64,000 bases of DNA from Shewanella indica (GTDB lineage: Bacteria; Pseudomonadota; Gammaproteobacteria; Enterobacterales; Shewanellaceae), in assembly GCF_002836975.1 (NCBI RefSeq), contig NZ_NIJK01000012.1, positions 34,367 through 98,366 on the forward strand, in the 5' to 3' direction. The position numbers were made by a program, and so were the translations under genes. Within the stretch, counting starts at the first letter, position 1, and each line of letters opens with the position of its first letter. Below the pieces are notes generated by a model. The model saw only the letters and a program-made list of their open reading frames with translations. It was not told where the DNA came from and made no database searches. Positions 32,761-43,276 of this stretch are shown here, one piece after another.

Positions 32761-32789
32761 TGTAACTCCTTCTCTAGCCCTGTTATACT
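32761..32789 (+). promoter_or_regulatory. extended -10 promoter of a small transcript
   Basis: TGTTATACT at 32781-32789 is a TG-extended -10 (TATACT 32784-32789). A weak -35, TGTAAC at 32761-32766, is 17 bases upstream. Transcription should start near 32796. Confidence 0.65.
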
Positions 32790-32795
32790 GTCGCC

Positions 32796-32922
32796 GCCTT
32801 AGGGGAAACACCTAAGGCTCCGAAAAGCCGGAATCGGGCATAAAGTGTCGTCGGAACCTGAACTTAACAGGAATCCAAGAAAAAGATACGCCCTGTACCC
32901 TACAGAATAGACTGGAGTTGTT
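32796..32922 (+). ncRNA. structured leader RNA before a 32-codon gene
   Basis: The predicted transcript begins with a perfect eight-pair hairpin, GCCTTAGG (32796-32803) with CCTAAGGC (32811-32818), loop GGAAACA. A CCTG/CAGG hairpin follows near 32858-32873. The leader is about 127 bases, long for a 32-codon gene. It matches no riboswitch class I know, so regulatory function is an inference. Confidence 0.45.
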
Positions 32923-33021
32923 ATGGAAATTCATGAGTACCAAGATGCTTACTACCAACTGCAGGATGAAGTGATTGAATCACTTCCGGTAGAGAAAGAC
33001 GAAGAAGCGTTTTTGGATTAG
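32923..33021 (+). CDS. 32-residue acidic microprotein
   Basis: The frame from ATG 32923 to TAG 33019-33021 encodes MEIHEYQDAYYQLQDEVIES followed by LPVEKDEEAFLD. It has GGAG seven bases before the start. About one third of residues are Asp or Glu and three are Tyr; there is no membrane segment. Its own extended -10 promoter, structured leader and strong terminator bound a transcript of about 285 bases. I recognise no family. It could be a bona fide microprotein, or the open frame could be part of a dual-function small RNA. Confidence 0.6.
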   Translation: MEIHEYQDAYYQLQDEVIESLPVEKDEEAFLD

Positions 33022-33051
33022 GCCTCAGCCAGGCAGCTCAAATCTTGAAAA

Positions 33052-33082
33052 AGCGGCAACCTCAGGGTTGCCGCTTTTTTTT
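33052..33082 (+). terminator. strong intrinsic terminator
   Basis: AGCGGCAACC (33052-33061) pairs with GGTTGCCGCT (33066-33075) around TCAG, followed by eight Ts. The A run on its left lets it also serve the convergent esterase gene. Confidence 0.9.
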
Positions 33083-33105
33083 GTTGCCATTGAATGATGG
33101 ATGAG

Positions 33106-34176
33106 TCATTCGAGGGTGGAGCCGGGGTAATAATGCTCGACAAGCTGGGTCAATATCCGCTGCTGTTGAGCAAGCTTTTGTCTTTGTGCCTGGCGCAGCA
33201 AGCCTTTGAGTGCATGATACTGAGGCTTGATTTCAATACCCTGGCTCTCGCTCAAGTGCGTGAAGCGACTGACCACTTCCGTCACGCTGAAATCCTCGGC
33301 GAATATATCCAACTGTTGCGAGTGCATCAGCCAGCGAATACCTTGATAGACACCTATGTGAGGCAGGGAGTGATGATCTTCGTCACTGAAGAACTCGCTG
33401 TGAAATATAAGTTGTTGAGACGGCAGCGCCGACAAATGTTTGGCCAGCGCCAGATTTCGCTGTTTGTGGTAGTCATTGCGGCCAAGTCCGGGGGTGGTGG
33501 CCTGGTTACTTATCGCCATGTACAGGGGTTTGCCTGTTAGCTGGCCCTGAGTGAGTGCCTGCTCGAGCTCATTTGCATAAGTCGGGCTGTCGTACCAGAG
33601 ACTGGCATCCAGCACCAGGTAAGCATTGAACATAGGCTGTTGTCGGCGCAGCGCCTCCAGTGCCAACAAGCCCCCAAAAGAGTGACCGATAAGCACAGTA
33701 GGGCCGGGTTGCCCAAGTCTGGCATTCAGCCAGGGGTTAAGTTCCTGGTCGAGAAAGTCGAGAAAAGCGCCGGCATTGCCCGATTGCTGATAAAGCGGCC
33801 CTGCGGGTCTACCACCGGGTAGTGTTTCCAGTTTCACCGGAGTGAAGTCCCGAATACGGTTACGGTTGATGATGCCAACTATGACGCCTTCAGGTATCGC
33901 AGGATTAACCCCCGAAGCCAGATAATCCAGCATGGGCGCAAGATGCTCAAACTGCTGCTCGGCATCCAGGATCACATAACGGGCAAAGCTCTCGCTGTGC
34001 CTGGCGTCCCAGTGTTTGGGAAGGCGCAGTAATACTTCCCGCGATTCCCCTAATATGTTGGAGTTCAGCGTCAGTCGCTGTTGTTTCCCGGCGGCTTCTT
34101 TGTCCAGGCTTTGGGCGCTGCAGCCTACCAGCAGGCCGAACAATATCGTCAGAGAGATAAACAGTGATTTTTTCAT
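33106..34176 (-). CDS. esterase-family lipoprotein (IroE/Fes-like alpha/beta hydrolase)
   Basis: The 356-residue protein has a lipoprotein signal (MKKSLFISLTILFGLLVGC, Cys19) and an alpha/beta hydrolase of the putative-esterase family (D-loop VILDAEQQFEHL, LETLPGGRPAGPLYQQSGNA, nucleophile elbow VLIGHSFGG with Ser near 167, and a catalytic-His candidate in DEDHHSLPHIG). This family includes siderophore esterases such as IroE and Fes. It is divergent from a Fur-box TonB receptor gene, so I infer periplasmic release of iron from, or trimming of, a catechol siderophore. The last 60 residues form an additional helical tail. The ribosome-binding site is weak. Confidence 0.78.
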   Translation of the reverse strand: MKKSLFISLTILFGLLVGCSAQSLDKEAAGKQQRLTLNSNILGESREVLLRLPKHWDARHSESFARYVILDAEQQFEHLAPMLDYLASGVNPAIPEGVIVGIINRNRIRDFTPVKLETLPGGRPAGPLYQQSGNAGAFLDFLDQELNPWLNARLGQPGPTVLIGHSFGGLLALEALRRQQPMFNAYLVLDASLWYDSPTYANELEQALTQGQLTGKPLYMAISNQATTPGLGRNDYHKQRNLALAKHLSALPSQQLIFHSEFFSDEDHHSLPHIGVYQGIRWLMHSQQLDIFAEDFSVTEVVSRFTHLSESQGIEIKPQYHALKGLLRQAQRQKLAQQQRILTQLVEHYYPGSTLE

Positions 34177-34273
34177 GGAAATTTTTACTCGGTAAAGGTG
34201 ACATTTTCAGCTTGAAATTCAGCCCTGATGGGCTTTTGAGTGGCCTGGCTCACATTCGCATCATTACATTGTA

Positions 34274-34292
34274 AATGATAACCAATATCATT
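34274..34292. promoter_or_regulatory. Fur box between esterase and TonB receptor genes
   Basis: AATGATA (34274-34280) and TATCATT (34286-34292) form a perfect inverted repeat with a five-base centre, closely resembling the 19-base Fur consensus. It is about 120 bases before the receptor start and about 100 before the esterase start, so Fur could repress both genes. Confidence 0.75.
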
Positions 34293-34411
34293 CCTATATT
34301 ATAGGGATTATGCTACTTTTTCGCGCCATGGAACCAGGGGCTTTACCTGGATTTACCCAAAAGCAACAAGCTAAAAGGCGCAATCGTCGCCGCGATAATC
34401 GGGGGAATAGA

Positions 34412-36325
34412 ATGAAACTGGATAAGTGCCGCAAACTGCTTACCTTGAGCCTGCTCGCCATGGCTGTCAGTGGTTATACCCAGGCTGATGAAGGTGAAAT
34501 GGAGCATATGGTCGTTACCGCCAGTGCCAAGGATCAGCAACTCAGTACTGCACCTGCCTCAATCTCGGTGATCGATGCCGAAGCGATTAAGCTGATGCCG
34601 GTCAAAGATCTGGGGGATGTGCTGAGAAACAGCGTCGGCGTCAATGTGGTGACCAACGACTCGGGCCGAAACAGCATCTTTATCCGTGGTATGGATGAAG
34701 ACTATGTACTGATGTTGATCAACGGCAAGCGGGTTTCTTCTTCCAATGGTCTGTGGCGCGGTGGTAACTTTGACTTGACCGCTATCCCCATCGACGCTAT
34801 CTCCCGGGTGGAGATTGTTCGCGGCCCCATGTCGGCTCTCTATGGTTCAGATGCGGTTGGCGGGGTCATCAACGTGATTACCAAGGCGCCAGATGATGAC
34901 TGGCAACTGGTACTCGACAGCGAGTACAGTTGGATGCAGGACGGCGAGGGCGGCGATCGCAGTCGTACCAACCTGTTTGGCTCGGGCAAACTCACAGATA
35001 ATCTGGGGCTGATGTTCACCGCAGAGGTGGCCGAGCAGGACGCCTGGCTGATGCCCGAACTGACCCCGAATCAGGACACCATAGAAGAGCGCAAGACTCG
35101 CAAGCTCTATGGCTCGCTCACTTGGCAGTTGGCAGACAATCAATCGCTGGACTTGGATTATCAATACGATAATGACAAGGTGCCATTGACCACCTTTGCC
35201 GCCAATTCAACACGCGAGCAGAAGATAGAGCGCAACACCTTTGCTCTGACTCACAGAGGCGAGTGGAGCTGGGGTGGCACTGAGCTTTTGGCCAACCTTG
35301 AAAAGTCGGATATCTACGACTACAACAGCCGCTATTCGCTGCAGCCCCCTTTGGGACGCGACATCGAAGAGAAAAATACTACCTTCAGAGGCTCGGCCTT
35401 CTTTAACCTGTGGCAGCAGGACTGGACAGTCGGCGCCGAGTACTTTGATACTGAAGTCGACGATCCTGTGCAATATCCGCTTACCGGTGGTGACAGTGTT
35501 GAACAATACTCGCTGTTTATTCAGGATCAGTTCGATTTCCTGGATGATTTCACCCTGACCCTCGGCGGCCGCTACGAAGACAACGAAAAGTACGGTAGCC
35601 ATTTCAGCCCCAGGGCATATCTGGTTTACCGTGCCTCTGATGCACTGGTGCTTAAAGGCGGTGTTGGCACGGCATTCAGGGCGCCGGCACTGTTTGAATC
35701 ATCTCCGACTTTCTCTTCAGTCAGTTGCCGCGGCGCTTGTACTGTAGTGGGCAATACGGATCTTGAGCCCGAAACCAGTGTCAACTATGAGCTGGCAGCC
35801 TTATGGAGTCAGCCTTCCTACGAGCTGTCAGCAACCCTGTTTCATAACAAGGTGGAAGATCTGATCACTGTTTCGGCTTGGGATGGCTCCAGCCCAACCC
35901 GTACTTACTACAACGAGTCCAAGGTAACTTTGCAAGGGGTAGAGTTGACCGCCAGCGTGGATATCACAGCAGATCTCGGCCTCAAGGCAAACTACAGTTA
36001 TCTCGATACCGAGACAGGTGACGGTGATGAACTCACTGGTCGTCCTCGCCAGAGTGCCAATGTGCAACTGGATTGGTATCTCACCGACGATTGGCAGCTG
36101 TATGTTGCCGGTAACTATTTCGGTTCATATCTGGATAGCAGAGCCGTGCGTCAGGATGGCTACAGCCGCTTCGATATCGGCAGCAGTTATCGGCTAAACG
36201 ATCACCTGAAACTACGTGCCGGGGTTACCAACTTTACCGATGAGCAACCGGCAGAGGAAGACACCAACAGTGATATGATACTGCAAGGGCGCGCCTTCTT
36301 TGTCGGTGTCAGTTTGAGCCTCTGA
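34412..36325 (+). CDS. TonB-dependent siderophore receptor (CirA/IrgA-like)
   Basis: The 637-residue receptor has a signal peptide (about 1-25, after YTQA), a TonB box-like EHMVVTASAKD, plug domain (ISVIDAEAIKLMPVKDLGDV, IFIRGMDEDYVLMLINGKRV, VEIVRGPMSALYGSDAVGGV) and a barrel ending GRAFFVGVSLSL. The plug segments are close to catecholate receptors such as CirA and Vibrio IrgA. I chose the ATG at 34412, preceded by GGGGGAATAG, because a proper signal peptide begins there; an earlier in-frame start adds 34 basic residues. The upstream Fur box and the divergent esterase support iron-siderophore uptake. Confidence 0.87.
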   Translation: MKLDKCRKLLTLSLLAMAVSGYTQADEGEMEHMVVTASAKDQQLSTAPASISVIDAEAIKLMPVKDLGDVLRNSVGVNVVTNDSGRNSIFIRGMDEDYVLMLINGKRVSSSNGLWRGGNFDLTAIPIDAISRVEIVRGPMSALYGSDAVGGVINVITKAPDDDWQLVLDSEYSWMQDGEGGDRSRTNLFGSGKLTDNLGLMFTAEVAEQDAWLMPELTPNQDTIEERKTRKLYGSLTWQLADNQSLDLDYQYDNDKVPLTTFAANSTREQKIERNTFALTHRGEWSWGGTELLANLEKSDIYDYNSRYSLQPPLGRDIEEKNTTFRGSAFFNLWQQDWTVGAEYFDTEVDDPVQYPLTGGDSVEQYSLFIQDQFDFLDDFTLTLGGRYEDNEKYGSHFSPRAYLVYRASDALVLKGGVGTAFRAPALFESSPTFSSVSCRGACTVVGNTDLEPETSVNYELAALWSQPSYELSATLFHNKVEDLITVSAWDGSSPTRTYYNESKVTLQGVELTASVDITADLGLKANYSYLDTETGDGDELTGRPRQSANVQLDWYLTDDWQLYVAGNYFGSYLDSRAVRQDGYSRFDIGSSYRLNDHLKLRAGVTNFTDEQPAEEDTNSDMILQGRAFFVGVSLSL

Positions 36326-36688
36326 ATACCTTGAATTATAAAAGATACTCACTATCACAGGTCTTTTAGTTAAAGCCATTATATTACGGCTGTAACTTTA
36401 AGCGGACATGAGTTTGCTGCTTGGGTGTTAATTACTTTGTACTGGTCTCATTGTGGTAACAATTCGGGTTTGCTGTTCATTCATACGGATATGATCTGGT
36501 AGGGATAGGTGTTTTTTAGCTAATTCAAGAGAGATTGTCAGCCATATGTTTATTTCACCAAGGTGTTTTGTTGAGTTGGCTCAAAATGATGCCGTTATAG
36601 AGTCAACAAAAGGGTGAGTAGGTTAGGCTTAAACTTATAGCAGGAAACGTATTATACTCTGGCGCCGCATTGACGACGGACAGATAGA
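36326..36688. other. intergenic region between TonB receptor and tadA
   Basis: No gene is visible. There is one imperfect hairpin near 36367-36393 (AGTTAAAGCC with GGCTGTAACT), perhaps the receptor terminator, and a TATTATACT -10 for tadA near 36651-36659. The rest is AT-rich. Confidence 0.5.
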
Positions 36689-37201
36689 ATGACAGAGAAT
36701 CGCGATTTACATTGGATGCAATTGGCCATGGAGATGGCGCAAAAGGCGGAAGCTCTCGGTGAAGTACCGGTCGGAGCTGTGTTGGTTAAAGATGACCAGC
36801 TTATTGCCTGCGGCTGGAACCAACCTATTGCCGCCAATGATCCCTGTGCCCACGCGGAAATTCTCTGTCTCAGGCAGGCAGGCGGTCAACTGGAAAACTA
36901 CCGTCTGTTGGATACAACCCTCTATGTGACGCTGGAGCCTTGCGCCATGTGCGCCGGTGCCATGGTACATGCCAGGGTGGGGAGATTGGTATACGGGGCT
37001 GCCGATCTTAAAACTGGCGCGGCTGGTTCAGTATTGGATCTGGTGCGTCATCCCCTGTTCAATCACAAGTTGGCCGTTAGCGGCGGGGTGATGGAACAGG
37101 AGTGCAGCGAACAGTTGAGTGCGTTTTTCAGGCGCCGCAGACAAGAGCAAAAAGCGTTGAGGCAAGCAAGAAAGCTTAATCCGCCTGCTGCAGAAAACTG
37201 A
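36689..37201 (+). CDS. tadA: tRNA-specific adenosine deaminase TadA
   Basis: This 170-residue enzyme makes inosine at the wobble position of tRNA-Arg(ACG). The zinc site is complete: HAE (CAHAEILCLRQAGG) and PCAMC (LEPCAMCAGAMVHARVGRLV). The region GEVPVGAVLV at the N-terminus and the FFRRRRQ near the C-terminus are family features. It is essential in most bacteria. Length is normal. The 3' end overlaps, on the opposite strand, the last 26 bases of a candidate microprotein gene. Confidence 0.95.
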   Translation: MTENRDLHWMQLAMEMAQKAEALGEVPVGAVLVKDDQLIACGWNQPIAANDPCAHAEILCLRQAGGQLENYRLLDTTLYVTLEPCAMCAGAMVHARVGRLVYGAADLKTGAAGSVLDLVRHPLFNHKLAVSGGVMEQECSEQLSAFFRRRRQEQKALRQARKLNPPAAEN

Positions 37202-37295
37202 AGAAGAGTTTGTGACGGTTGAGAATACGCTTGTGACGGGTTTTAACCAGGCTACGACGACGGGCCATTGCATTATTAATAGTCTTTCTTTTCAT
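37176..37295 (-). CDS. 39-residue strongly basic microprotein
   Basis: The reverse-strand frame from ATG at 37295 to TAA at 37176-37178 encodes MKRKTINNAMARRRSLVKTR, then HKRILNRHKLFFSFLQQAD. About one third of residues are Arg, Lys or His. AAGG lies eight bases upstream of the ATG. Arg is encoded almost only by CGT, with AAC, ACC, CTG and GTT preferred, the pattern of highly expressed genes. It overlaps the 3' end of tadA by 26 bases. Its composition suggests binding to RNA or the ribosome, but I recognise no family. No clear terminator is visible. Confidence 0.55.
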   Translation of the reverse strand: MKRKTINNAMARRRSLVKTRHKRILNRHKLFFSFLQQAD

Positions 37296-37436
37296 AAGCT
37301 TACCTTGAGGTGTGTTCGTAATTTTTTTGCAGCATTGACAAGCTAACAGCTTATTTAAGCTTGCGCCAGCCCCAAATGGCGCGTTGTGTATAATAGCCAG
37401 ACTGTTTGACGCGAAAATGAGTGGTCTGCAGGGTTT

Positions 37437-38885
37437 TCAGTCGGGCTGGGCGCCACTGAGCTCGGTTGCTTCCTCGCTCTGTCGTTGCACCTCAGCCTGG
37501 GTTTCTTGCTGGGCCTGTTCTTTAGCCAGCATTTCCTGCTTGGCTTGATTGTCTATCCACACCAGGGTGTCGTAGTAACGGCGGATACTGTCTACATAGT
37601 GCACCGCCTCGTTACCTCTGGCATAGCCATAGCGGGTGTGCTGGTAGTATTTGCGCTTTTGCAGCAAGGGTAATACCTGCTTGAGATCTTTCCAGGCGCT
37701 GGGATTAAGGCCTCTGGCCTGTGCCAGCTTACGGGCATCCTCCACATGGCCATAGCCTATGTTATATGAGGCGAGGGCAAACCACATCCGCTCCTCCTCA
37801 GGAATAGACTCAGGCAGGCGTACCAAAATGTCGCTCAGATAGCGGGCACCGCCACGGATGCTCTGCTCGGGATCGAGGCGATTCTCCACTCCCAACTGTT
37901 TGGCGGTTGCCAGGGTCAGCATCATCATACCGCGCACGCCGGTCGGTGAGCGGGCCCTGGGGTTCCAGTGCGACTCCTGATAACTGGTGGCGGCCAGCTT
38001 GCGCCAGTCGAGTTCACCGGCATAAGTTTCAAACAGATGGCGGTACTTGGGCAGCTTGCTGTCCACTGCACGGATAAAGGCGCGGGTGTCGACATAGTCG
38101 AAACGTTTGACATGGCCGAAGTACTTTTCCACCAGGTGTTCCAGCGTGCCATCTCTTTGTTCCTGATGCCAGAAACGCAGCAGTTGGCTCATCAGTTGAT
38201 CGCTGCCTCTGGGTGGCAAAAGCCAGACTACAGCCTGCTGGCGCTCCAGCACCTGGCCGGATCTCAGCTCAGGCATAAAACGGCGATTGATATTGATGCT
38301 GGTGGAGTCAGAGATGGTATAGCTGAGTTCGCCGCTGGCTATCATGCTCAGTAGCTCTTCATTATCTTTATCTGCGACCTGTTGCCACTCCAGGTTGGGA
38401 TTATCTGTCTTGAGTCGGTTGAGGGTTTCCACAAACGACGAGTCGGCTATTACAGTGACTGGCGCATCCAGGGCGTTGAGATCTCTGGGGACAGGGGTGC
38501 CGGCGCGGTAGACCATCACCTGATTGACCCGATAAAGCGGCGGTCCGAGGCGAAATTGCTGTCTGCGACTGCGGGTATCCGACAGCCCGGCGGCAATCAA
38601 ATCAATTTCGTTTTGCTTCAGCGCCTGGTAAAGCTCACTGATATTGCCGTAGGGCTTCATTTCCAGCGGCTTGCCGAGAAAGTCGGCAAAACGCGCCGCC
38701 ATCTCATAGTCAAACCCAGTGTTTCCTTGAGTAGAGGAGACAAATATTTGTGGGCCATAAAGGGTACCCACCCTGAGCTCTTTGATTTCTTTCACCGCCG
38801 GGCTTACCTGAGCTTCATCCACGACAGCTTGCCGGCAGCCGGCCAGCAAGATGATCAGGGTGAGAGTCGCGGTAATTCGTTTCAT
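37437..38885 (-). CDS. mltF: membrane-bound lytic murein transglycosylase F
   Basis: The 482-residue protein has a lipoprotein-like signal ([17 protein letters not shown]), a solute-binding-protein-like domain (about residues 38-265, [20 protein letters not shown]), and a C-terminal lytic transglycosylase domain (about 290-450; [20 protein letters not shown] with the catalytic Glu in YQESHW). This two-domain order is specific to MltF, which cleaves peptidoglycan with anhydromuropeptide formation. The Gln/Glu-rich tail after 445 is low complexity. The gene is divergent from purL, as in other Shewanella-like genomes. Length is normal. Confidence 0.94.
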   Translation of the reverse strand: MKRITATLTLIILLAGCRQAVVDEAQVSPAVKEIKELRVGTLYGPQIFVSSTQGNTGFDYEMAARFADFLGKPLEMKPYGNISELYQALKQNEIDLIAAGLSDTRSRRQQFRLGPPLYRVNQVMVYRAGTPVPRDLNALDAPVTVIADSSFVETLNRLKTDNPNLEWQQVADKDNEELLSMIASGELSYTISDSTSININRRFMPELRSGQVLERQQAVVWLLPPRGSDQLMSQLLRFWHQEQRDGTLEHLVEKYFGHVKRFDYVDTRAFIRAVDSKLPKYRHLFETYAGELDWRKLAATSYQESHWNPRARSPTGVRGMMMLTLATAKQLGVENRLDPEQSIRGGARYLSDILVRLPESIPEEERMWFALASYNIGYGHVEDARKLAQARGLNPSAWKDLKQVLPLLQKRKYYQHTRYGYARGNEAVHYVDSIRRYYDTLVWIDNQAKQEMLAKEQAQQETQAEVQRQSEEATELSGAQPD

Positions 38886-39175
38886 TATCTATCGGTAAAA
38901 GCCTTTAGTCTGTGGTTTGCTGCCGGGATAGGGCTTATCCCTTATATCTGATATGTTTGTAAACAAATTCAATGAATTGTGTATTGGTTTTCAGCGCTGT
39001 TTCCTGCTGATTTAGTCAGAGGTTTTACGCCGGAGGGTATATTACCCCATAGGATTACTTTATATCACAGGAAACACTGTTTTGAGCAAAGTCTGAGGTG
39101 ATTTGTAGGGCGCATTTACCTATAATAGCGCCACCTCTGACCCTGTAATTATAAATAATAAGGTGATAAGACGTG

Positions 39176-42100
39176 ATGGAGATCATCCGCGGAGCCCCCG
39201 CACTCTCGGCATTCAGAGTGCAAAAGCTGATGCAGGCCTGTGAAGCCGCTCAGCTTCCGGTAAAGCAAATCTATGCCGAATACGTTCATTTGGCTTATTT
39301 GAACGAAGCGCTCACCCCCGATGACCAAGCGCAGTTGAGTAAGATTCTCACCTACGGTCCGGCCATCGAATCCCACGAACCCCAAGGCACTCTCCTTTTT
39401 GTTACTCCCCGTCCCGGTACTATTTCTCCCTGGTCTTCCAAAGCCACCGACATTGCCCACAACTGCGGCCTCAAGCAGGTAAAACGTCTGGAGCGCGGTC
39501 TGGCTTACTATGTGGAATCCGATACTCTGAGCGGCGAACAGCTCAAGAGCCTCAAGGCGCTGCTGCACGACCGCATGATGGAAGTGGTTCTGGACAGCTT
39601 TGAAGCGGCCGATATGCTGTTTGCCCGCACTGAGCCCAAGCCTTTTGTCAGCGTCAACATTCTCGGCGAAGGCCGCCGGGCGCTGGAAATCGCCAACCGC
39701 GAAATGGGCCTGGCGCTGGCCGATGATGAAATCGACTACCTGGTCACCAATTTCCTGCGCCTTGAGCGCAACCCCAACGACATTGAACTTATGATGTTCG
39801 CCCAGGCGAACTCAGAGCACTGTCGTCACAAGATCTTCAACGCCGACTGGACCATTGACGGCGAAGTTCAGCCCAAGTCGCTGTTCAAGATGATCAAGAA
39901 TACCTATGAGAAGACCCCGGACTATGTGTTGTCGGCCTATAAAGACAACGCCGCGGTAATGACAGGTTTTGAAGCCGGGCGTTTCTTCCCCGACAGTGAC
40001 GGCGTTTATCGCTATCACACAGAGCCGATGCATATTCTGATGAAGGTGGAGACCCACAACCACCCGACCGCCATCAGTCCTTATCCTGGTGCTGCCACAG
40101 GCTCGGGCGGTGAAATCCGTGACGAAGGCGCTACCGGCCGCGGCTCCAAGCCCAAGGCGGGTTTGACCGGCTTCAGCGTATCCAACCTCAAGATCCCGGG
40201 CTTTGTGCAGCCTTGGGAAGGGGACTACGGCAAGCCGGACCGGATTGTGACCGCTTTTGACATCATGATCGACGGTCCTCTTGGCGGCGCCGCTTTCAAC
40301 AACGAATTCGGTCGTCCGGCCCTGTTGGGTTACTTCCGCACCTATGAGCAGCAGGTTTGCAGCCACAACGGTGTCGAGGTGCGCGGTTATCACAAGCCTA
40401 TTATGCTGGCCGGCGGCCTTGGCAACATTCGTGAAGAGCACGTACAGAAAGGGGAGATCTCCTTAGGCGCCAAGCTGATTGTACTGGGTGGTCCGGCGAT
40501 GAACATTGGCCTTGGCGGCGGCGCGGCTTCCTCCATGGCGTCCGGCCAGTCCAGTGAAGATCTGGACTTTGCCTCGGTGCAGCGGGAAAACCCGGAAATG
40601 GAGCGCCGCTGTCAGGAGGTTATCGACCGCTGCTGGCAGATGGGCGATGCCAATCCAATCCAGTTTATTCACGATGTGGGCGCCGGTGGTTTGTCCAACG
40701 CCTTCCCTGAGCTGGTCAGCGATGCCGGTCGCGGCGGTAAGTTTGAGCTGCGTAATGTACCTTCCGATGAGCCAGGCATGAGCCCGCTGGAGATCTGGTG
40801 TAACGAATCCCAGGAGCGTTATGTGCTGTCTGTGGCAGCCGAAAACATCGATACCTTCGCCGCCATTTGTGAGCGCGAGCGTGCGCCATTTGCCGTGGTG
40901 GGCGAGGCGGTTGCCGAGCAGCACCTGAGCCTGAGCGACGAGCACTTTGACAACAAGCCTATCGACTTGCCACTGGAAGTTTTGCTGGGCAAGCCGCCGA
41001 AGATGAGCCGTGATGTAGTGAGTCAAAAGGCGCAGTCTGCGGCGCTGGATGAAGCGTCCATCGATCTGGCACAAGCCGTTAAGCGGGTGCTGACTCTGCC
41101 AACCGTTGCCGACAAGAGCTTCTTGATCACCATAGGCGATCGCACGGTAACCGGCTTGGTGAACCGCGATCAGATGGTCGGCCCCTGGCAGGTACCTGTG
41201 GCGGATTGCGCCGTTACCGCCTCCTCGTTCGACAGTTATGTGGGCGAAGCCATGTCCATGGGTGAGCGCACTCCGCTGGCCTTGCTGGATTTTGGTGCCT
41301 CGGCGCGGATGGCCGTGGCCGAATCCTTGCTGAACATGGCCGGTGCCGATATCGGCTCACTGAAGCGCATTAAGCTTTCGGCCAACTGGATGTCTGCAGC
41401 CGGTCACCCGGGTGAAGATGCCGGCCTCTATGAGGCGGTCAAGGCTGTGGGCGAAGAGCTGTGCCCTGAGCTTGAACTGACCATCCCTGTGGGCAAAGAC
41501 TCGATGTCGATGAAGACCGCCTGGGAAGACAAGGGCGAGCAGAAGGCGGTTACCGCACCTATGTCGCTGATCATCACCGCCTTCGGTGCGGTGCGCGACA
41601 TTCGCAATACCGTGACTCCTGAGCTGCGTACCGACAAAGGCGAAACCGTATTGCTGCTGGCCGATCTGGTCAAGGGCAAGACTCGTCTGGGCGGTTCCTG
41701 CCTGGCGCAGGTGTTCGGTGAACTGGGGGATATTGCGCCGGATCTGGATCAGGCAGCCGTATTGAAAGGTTTCTTCGAGGTGACTCAGCAGTTGGTGGCC
41801 GAGCGAAGTTTGCTGGCTTACCACGACAAGAGTGACGGCGGTCTGTTCACCACCTTGGTGGAAATGGCCTTCGCCGGTCACACTGGCCTGAAGGTGGATA
41901 TTTCTGCGCTGGCCGGCAGCGCCCTGGCGCGCCTGTTCAACGAAGAGTTGGGCGCCGTGCTGCAGGTGAGCAAAGATCAAGCCGTCGAGATTATCAAGGC
42001 TTACACTGATGCCGGTGTGGATTGTCATCCGATAGCAGAGCTGAGTGACGATGGCCGCATCCGTATCCAGGATCAAGGTGCTGAAATTTATAGTGCTTCA

Positions 42101-43057
42101 CGTACCGAGCTGCGTAAGCTCTGGTCTGAAACCACCTATAGAATGCAGGCGCTCAGGGACAACCCTGAGTGTGCCCGTGAAGAGTTTGACCTCAAGCTGG
42201 ATGAAACCGATCCCGGCCTCACGGTCAACTTAAGCTTTGATCCGGCAGAAGATGTTGCCGCGCCTTATATCCTCAAGGGCGCAGCGCCCAAGATGGCGAT
42301 TTTGCGTGAGCAAGGGGTCAACTCGCATATTGAGATGGCAGCCGCCTTCGAGCGTGCCGGTTTTGAAAGCCGCGATGTGCATATGTCGGATATCCTCAGT
42401 GGCCGTATCAGCCTGGAAGAGTTTCAGGGGCTGGTGGCCTGTGGTGGCTTCTCCTACGGTGATGTATTGGGCGCCGGTGAAGGTTGGGCCAAGTCTATCC
42501 TGTTCAACAGCCGTGCCCGTGAGGACTTCAGCCGCTTCTTCGAGCGTGCCGACAGCTTTGCCCTGGGTGTTTGTAATGGTTGCCAGATGCTCTCCAACCT
42601 CAAGGAGATCATTCCGGGTACCGAGCATTGGCCGCACTTTGTCCGTAACCGCTCTGAACGCTTTGAAGCGCGTTTCAGCCTGGTGGAAGTGCAGCAAAGC
42701 CCATCGCTGTTCTTCAGCGGTATGGCCGGCTCCAGAATGCCGATTGCCGTTTCCCACGGGGAAGGGCGTGCCGAGTTTGCTTCAGCTGCCACCATGGCAG
42801 CAGCCGAGCAGAGCGGTACTGTGGCGCTGCGTTATGTCAACGGTAAAGGTGAGGTGGCCAGCTTGTATCCACAGAACCCCAACGGCTCACCCAACGGCTT
42901 ATCCGGGATCTGTAGCCTGGATGGCAAAGTCACCATCATGATGCCCCACCCTGAGCGGGTATTCCGCACAGTCGCCAACTCCTGGCATCCGGAAAACTGG
43001 GGCGAAGATAGCCCTTGGATGAGAATGTTCCGTAACGCCAGAGTGAAGTTGGGATAA
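39176..43057 (+). CDS. purL: phosphoribosylformylglycinamidine synthase
   Basis: This 1293-residue single-chain enzyme makes formylglycinamidine ribonucleotide in purine synthesis. Order: PurS-like N-terminus ([13 protein letters not shown]), linker, two synthetase halves ([40 protein letters not shown]) and a glutamine amidotransferase ([12 protein letters not shown] with the catalytic Cys; [10 protein letters not shown] with His-Glu). The ATG at 39176 gives the usual Shewanella length; the GTG at 39173 directly before it is an alternative, and AAGGTG about 10 bases upstream can serve either. A TATAAT hexamer at 39121 is the probable -10. No sign of damage. Confidence 0.96.
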   Translation: MEIIRGAPALSAFRVQKLMQACEAAQLPVKQIYAEYVHLAYLNEALTPDDQAQLSKILTYGPAIESHEPQGTLLFVTPRPGTISPWSSKATDIAHNCGLKQVKRLERGLAYYVESDTLSGEQLKSLKALLHDRMMEVVLDSFEAADMLFARTEPKPFVSVNILGEGRRALEIANREMGLALADDEIDYLVTNFLRLERNPNDIELMMFAQANSEHCRHKIFNADWTIDGEVQPKSLFKMIKNTYEKTPDYVLSAYKDNAAVMTGFEAGRFFPDSDGVYRYHTEPMHILMKVETHNHPTAISPYPGAATGSGGEIRDEGATGRGSKPKAGLTGFSVSNLKIPGFVQPWEGDYGKPDRIVTAFDIMIDGPLGGAAFNNEFGRPALLGYFRTYEQQVCSHNGVEVRGYHKPIMLAGGLGNIREEHVQKGEISLGAKLIVLGGPAMNIGLGGGAASSMASGQSSEDLDFASVQRENPEMERRCQEVIDRCWQMGDANPIQFIHDVGAGGLSNAFPELVSDAGRGGKFELRNVPSDEPGMSPLEIWCNESQERYVLSVAAENIDTFAAICERERAPFAVVGEAVAEQHLSLSDEHFDNKPIDLPLEVLLGKPPKMSRDVVSQKAQSAALDEASIDLAQAVKRVLTLPTVADKSFLITIGDRTVTGLVNRDQMVGPWQVPVADCAVTASSFDSYVGEAMSMGERTPLALLDFGASARMAVAESLLNMAGADIGSLKRIKLSANWMSAAGHPGEDAGLYEAVKAVGEELCPELELTIPVGKDSMSMKTAWEDKGEQKAVTAPMSLIITAFGAVRDIRNTVTPELRTDKGETVLLLADLVKGKTRLGGSCLAQVFGELGDIAPDLDQAAVLKGFFEVTQQLVAERSLLAYHDKSDGGLFTTLVEMAFAGHTGLKVDISALAGSALARLFNEELGAVLQVSKDQAVEIIKAYTDAGVDCHPIAELSDDGRIRIQDQGAEIYSASRTELRKLWSETTYRMQALRDNPECAREEFDLKLDETDPGLTVNLSFDPAEDVAAPYILKGAAPKMAILREQGVNSHIEMAAAFERAGFESRDVHMSDILSGRISLEEFQGLVACGGFSYGDVLGAGEGWAKSILFNSRAREDFSRFFERADSFALGVCNGCQMLSNLKEIIPGTEHWPHFVRNRSERFEARFSLVEVQQSPSLFFSGMAGSRMPIAVSHGEGRAEFASAATMAAAEQSGTVALRYVNGKGEVASLYPQNPNGSPNGLSGICSLDGKVTIMMPHPERVFRTVANSWHPENWGEDSPWMRMFRNARVKLG

Positions 43058-43082
43058 GGTTAAAAATCATCCCATAAAGGGT

Positions 43083-43116
43083 AAAAAAAGGCGGGTATTT
43101 ATAACCCGCCTTTTTT
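43083..43116 (+). terminator. intrinsic terminator of purL
   Basis: GGCGGGT (43090-43096) pairs with ACCCGCC (43104-43110), flanked by an A run upstream and six Ts downstream. Confidence 0.9.
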
Positions 43117-43276
43117 ATTTGACTTTTTTCCTACAGGAAAAGCTTCATATCATCAATAGCTTGCACTTTGTTCAATATATTCTTATGTGTTGAAGTGTCA
43201 AAATGTACGCTTTACAGCGCTTAGTAGGCTAAAGCCGGTCTAAGACGGCAATCTCTTTTCATTGGTTCCTGTTATG

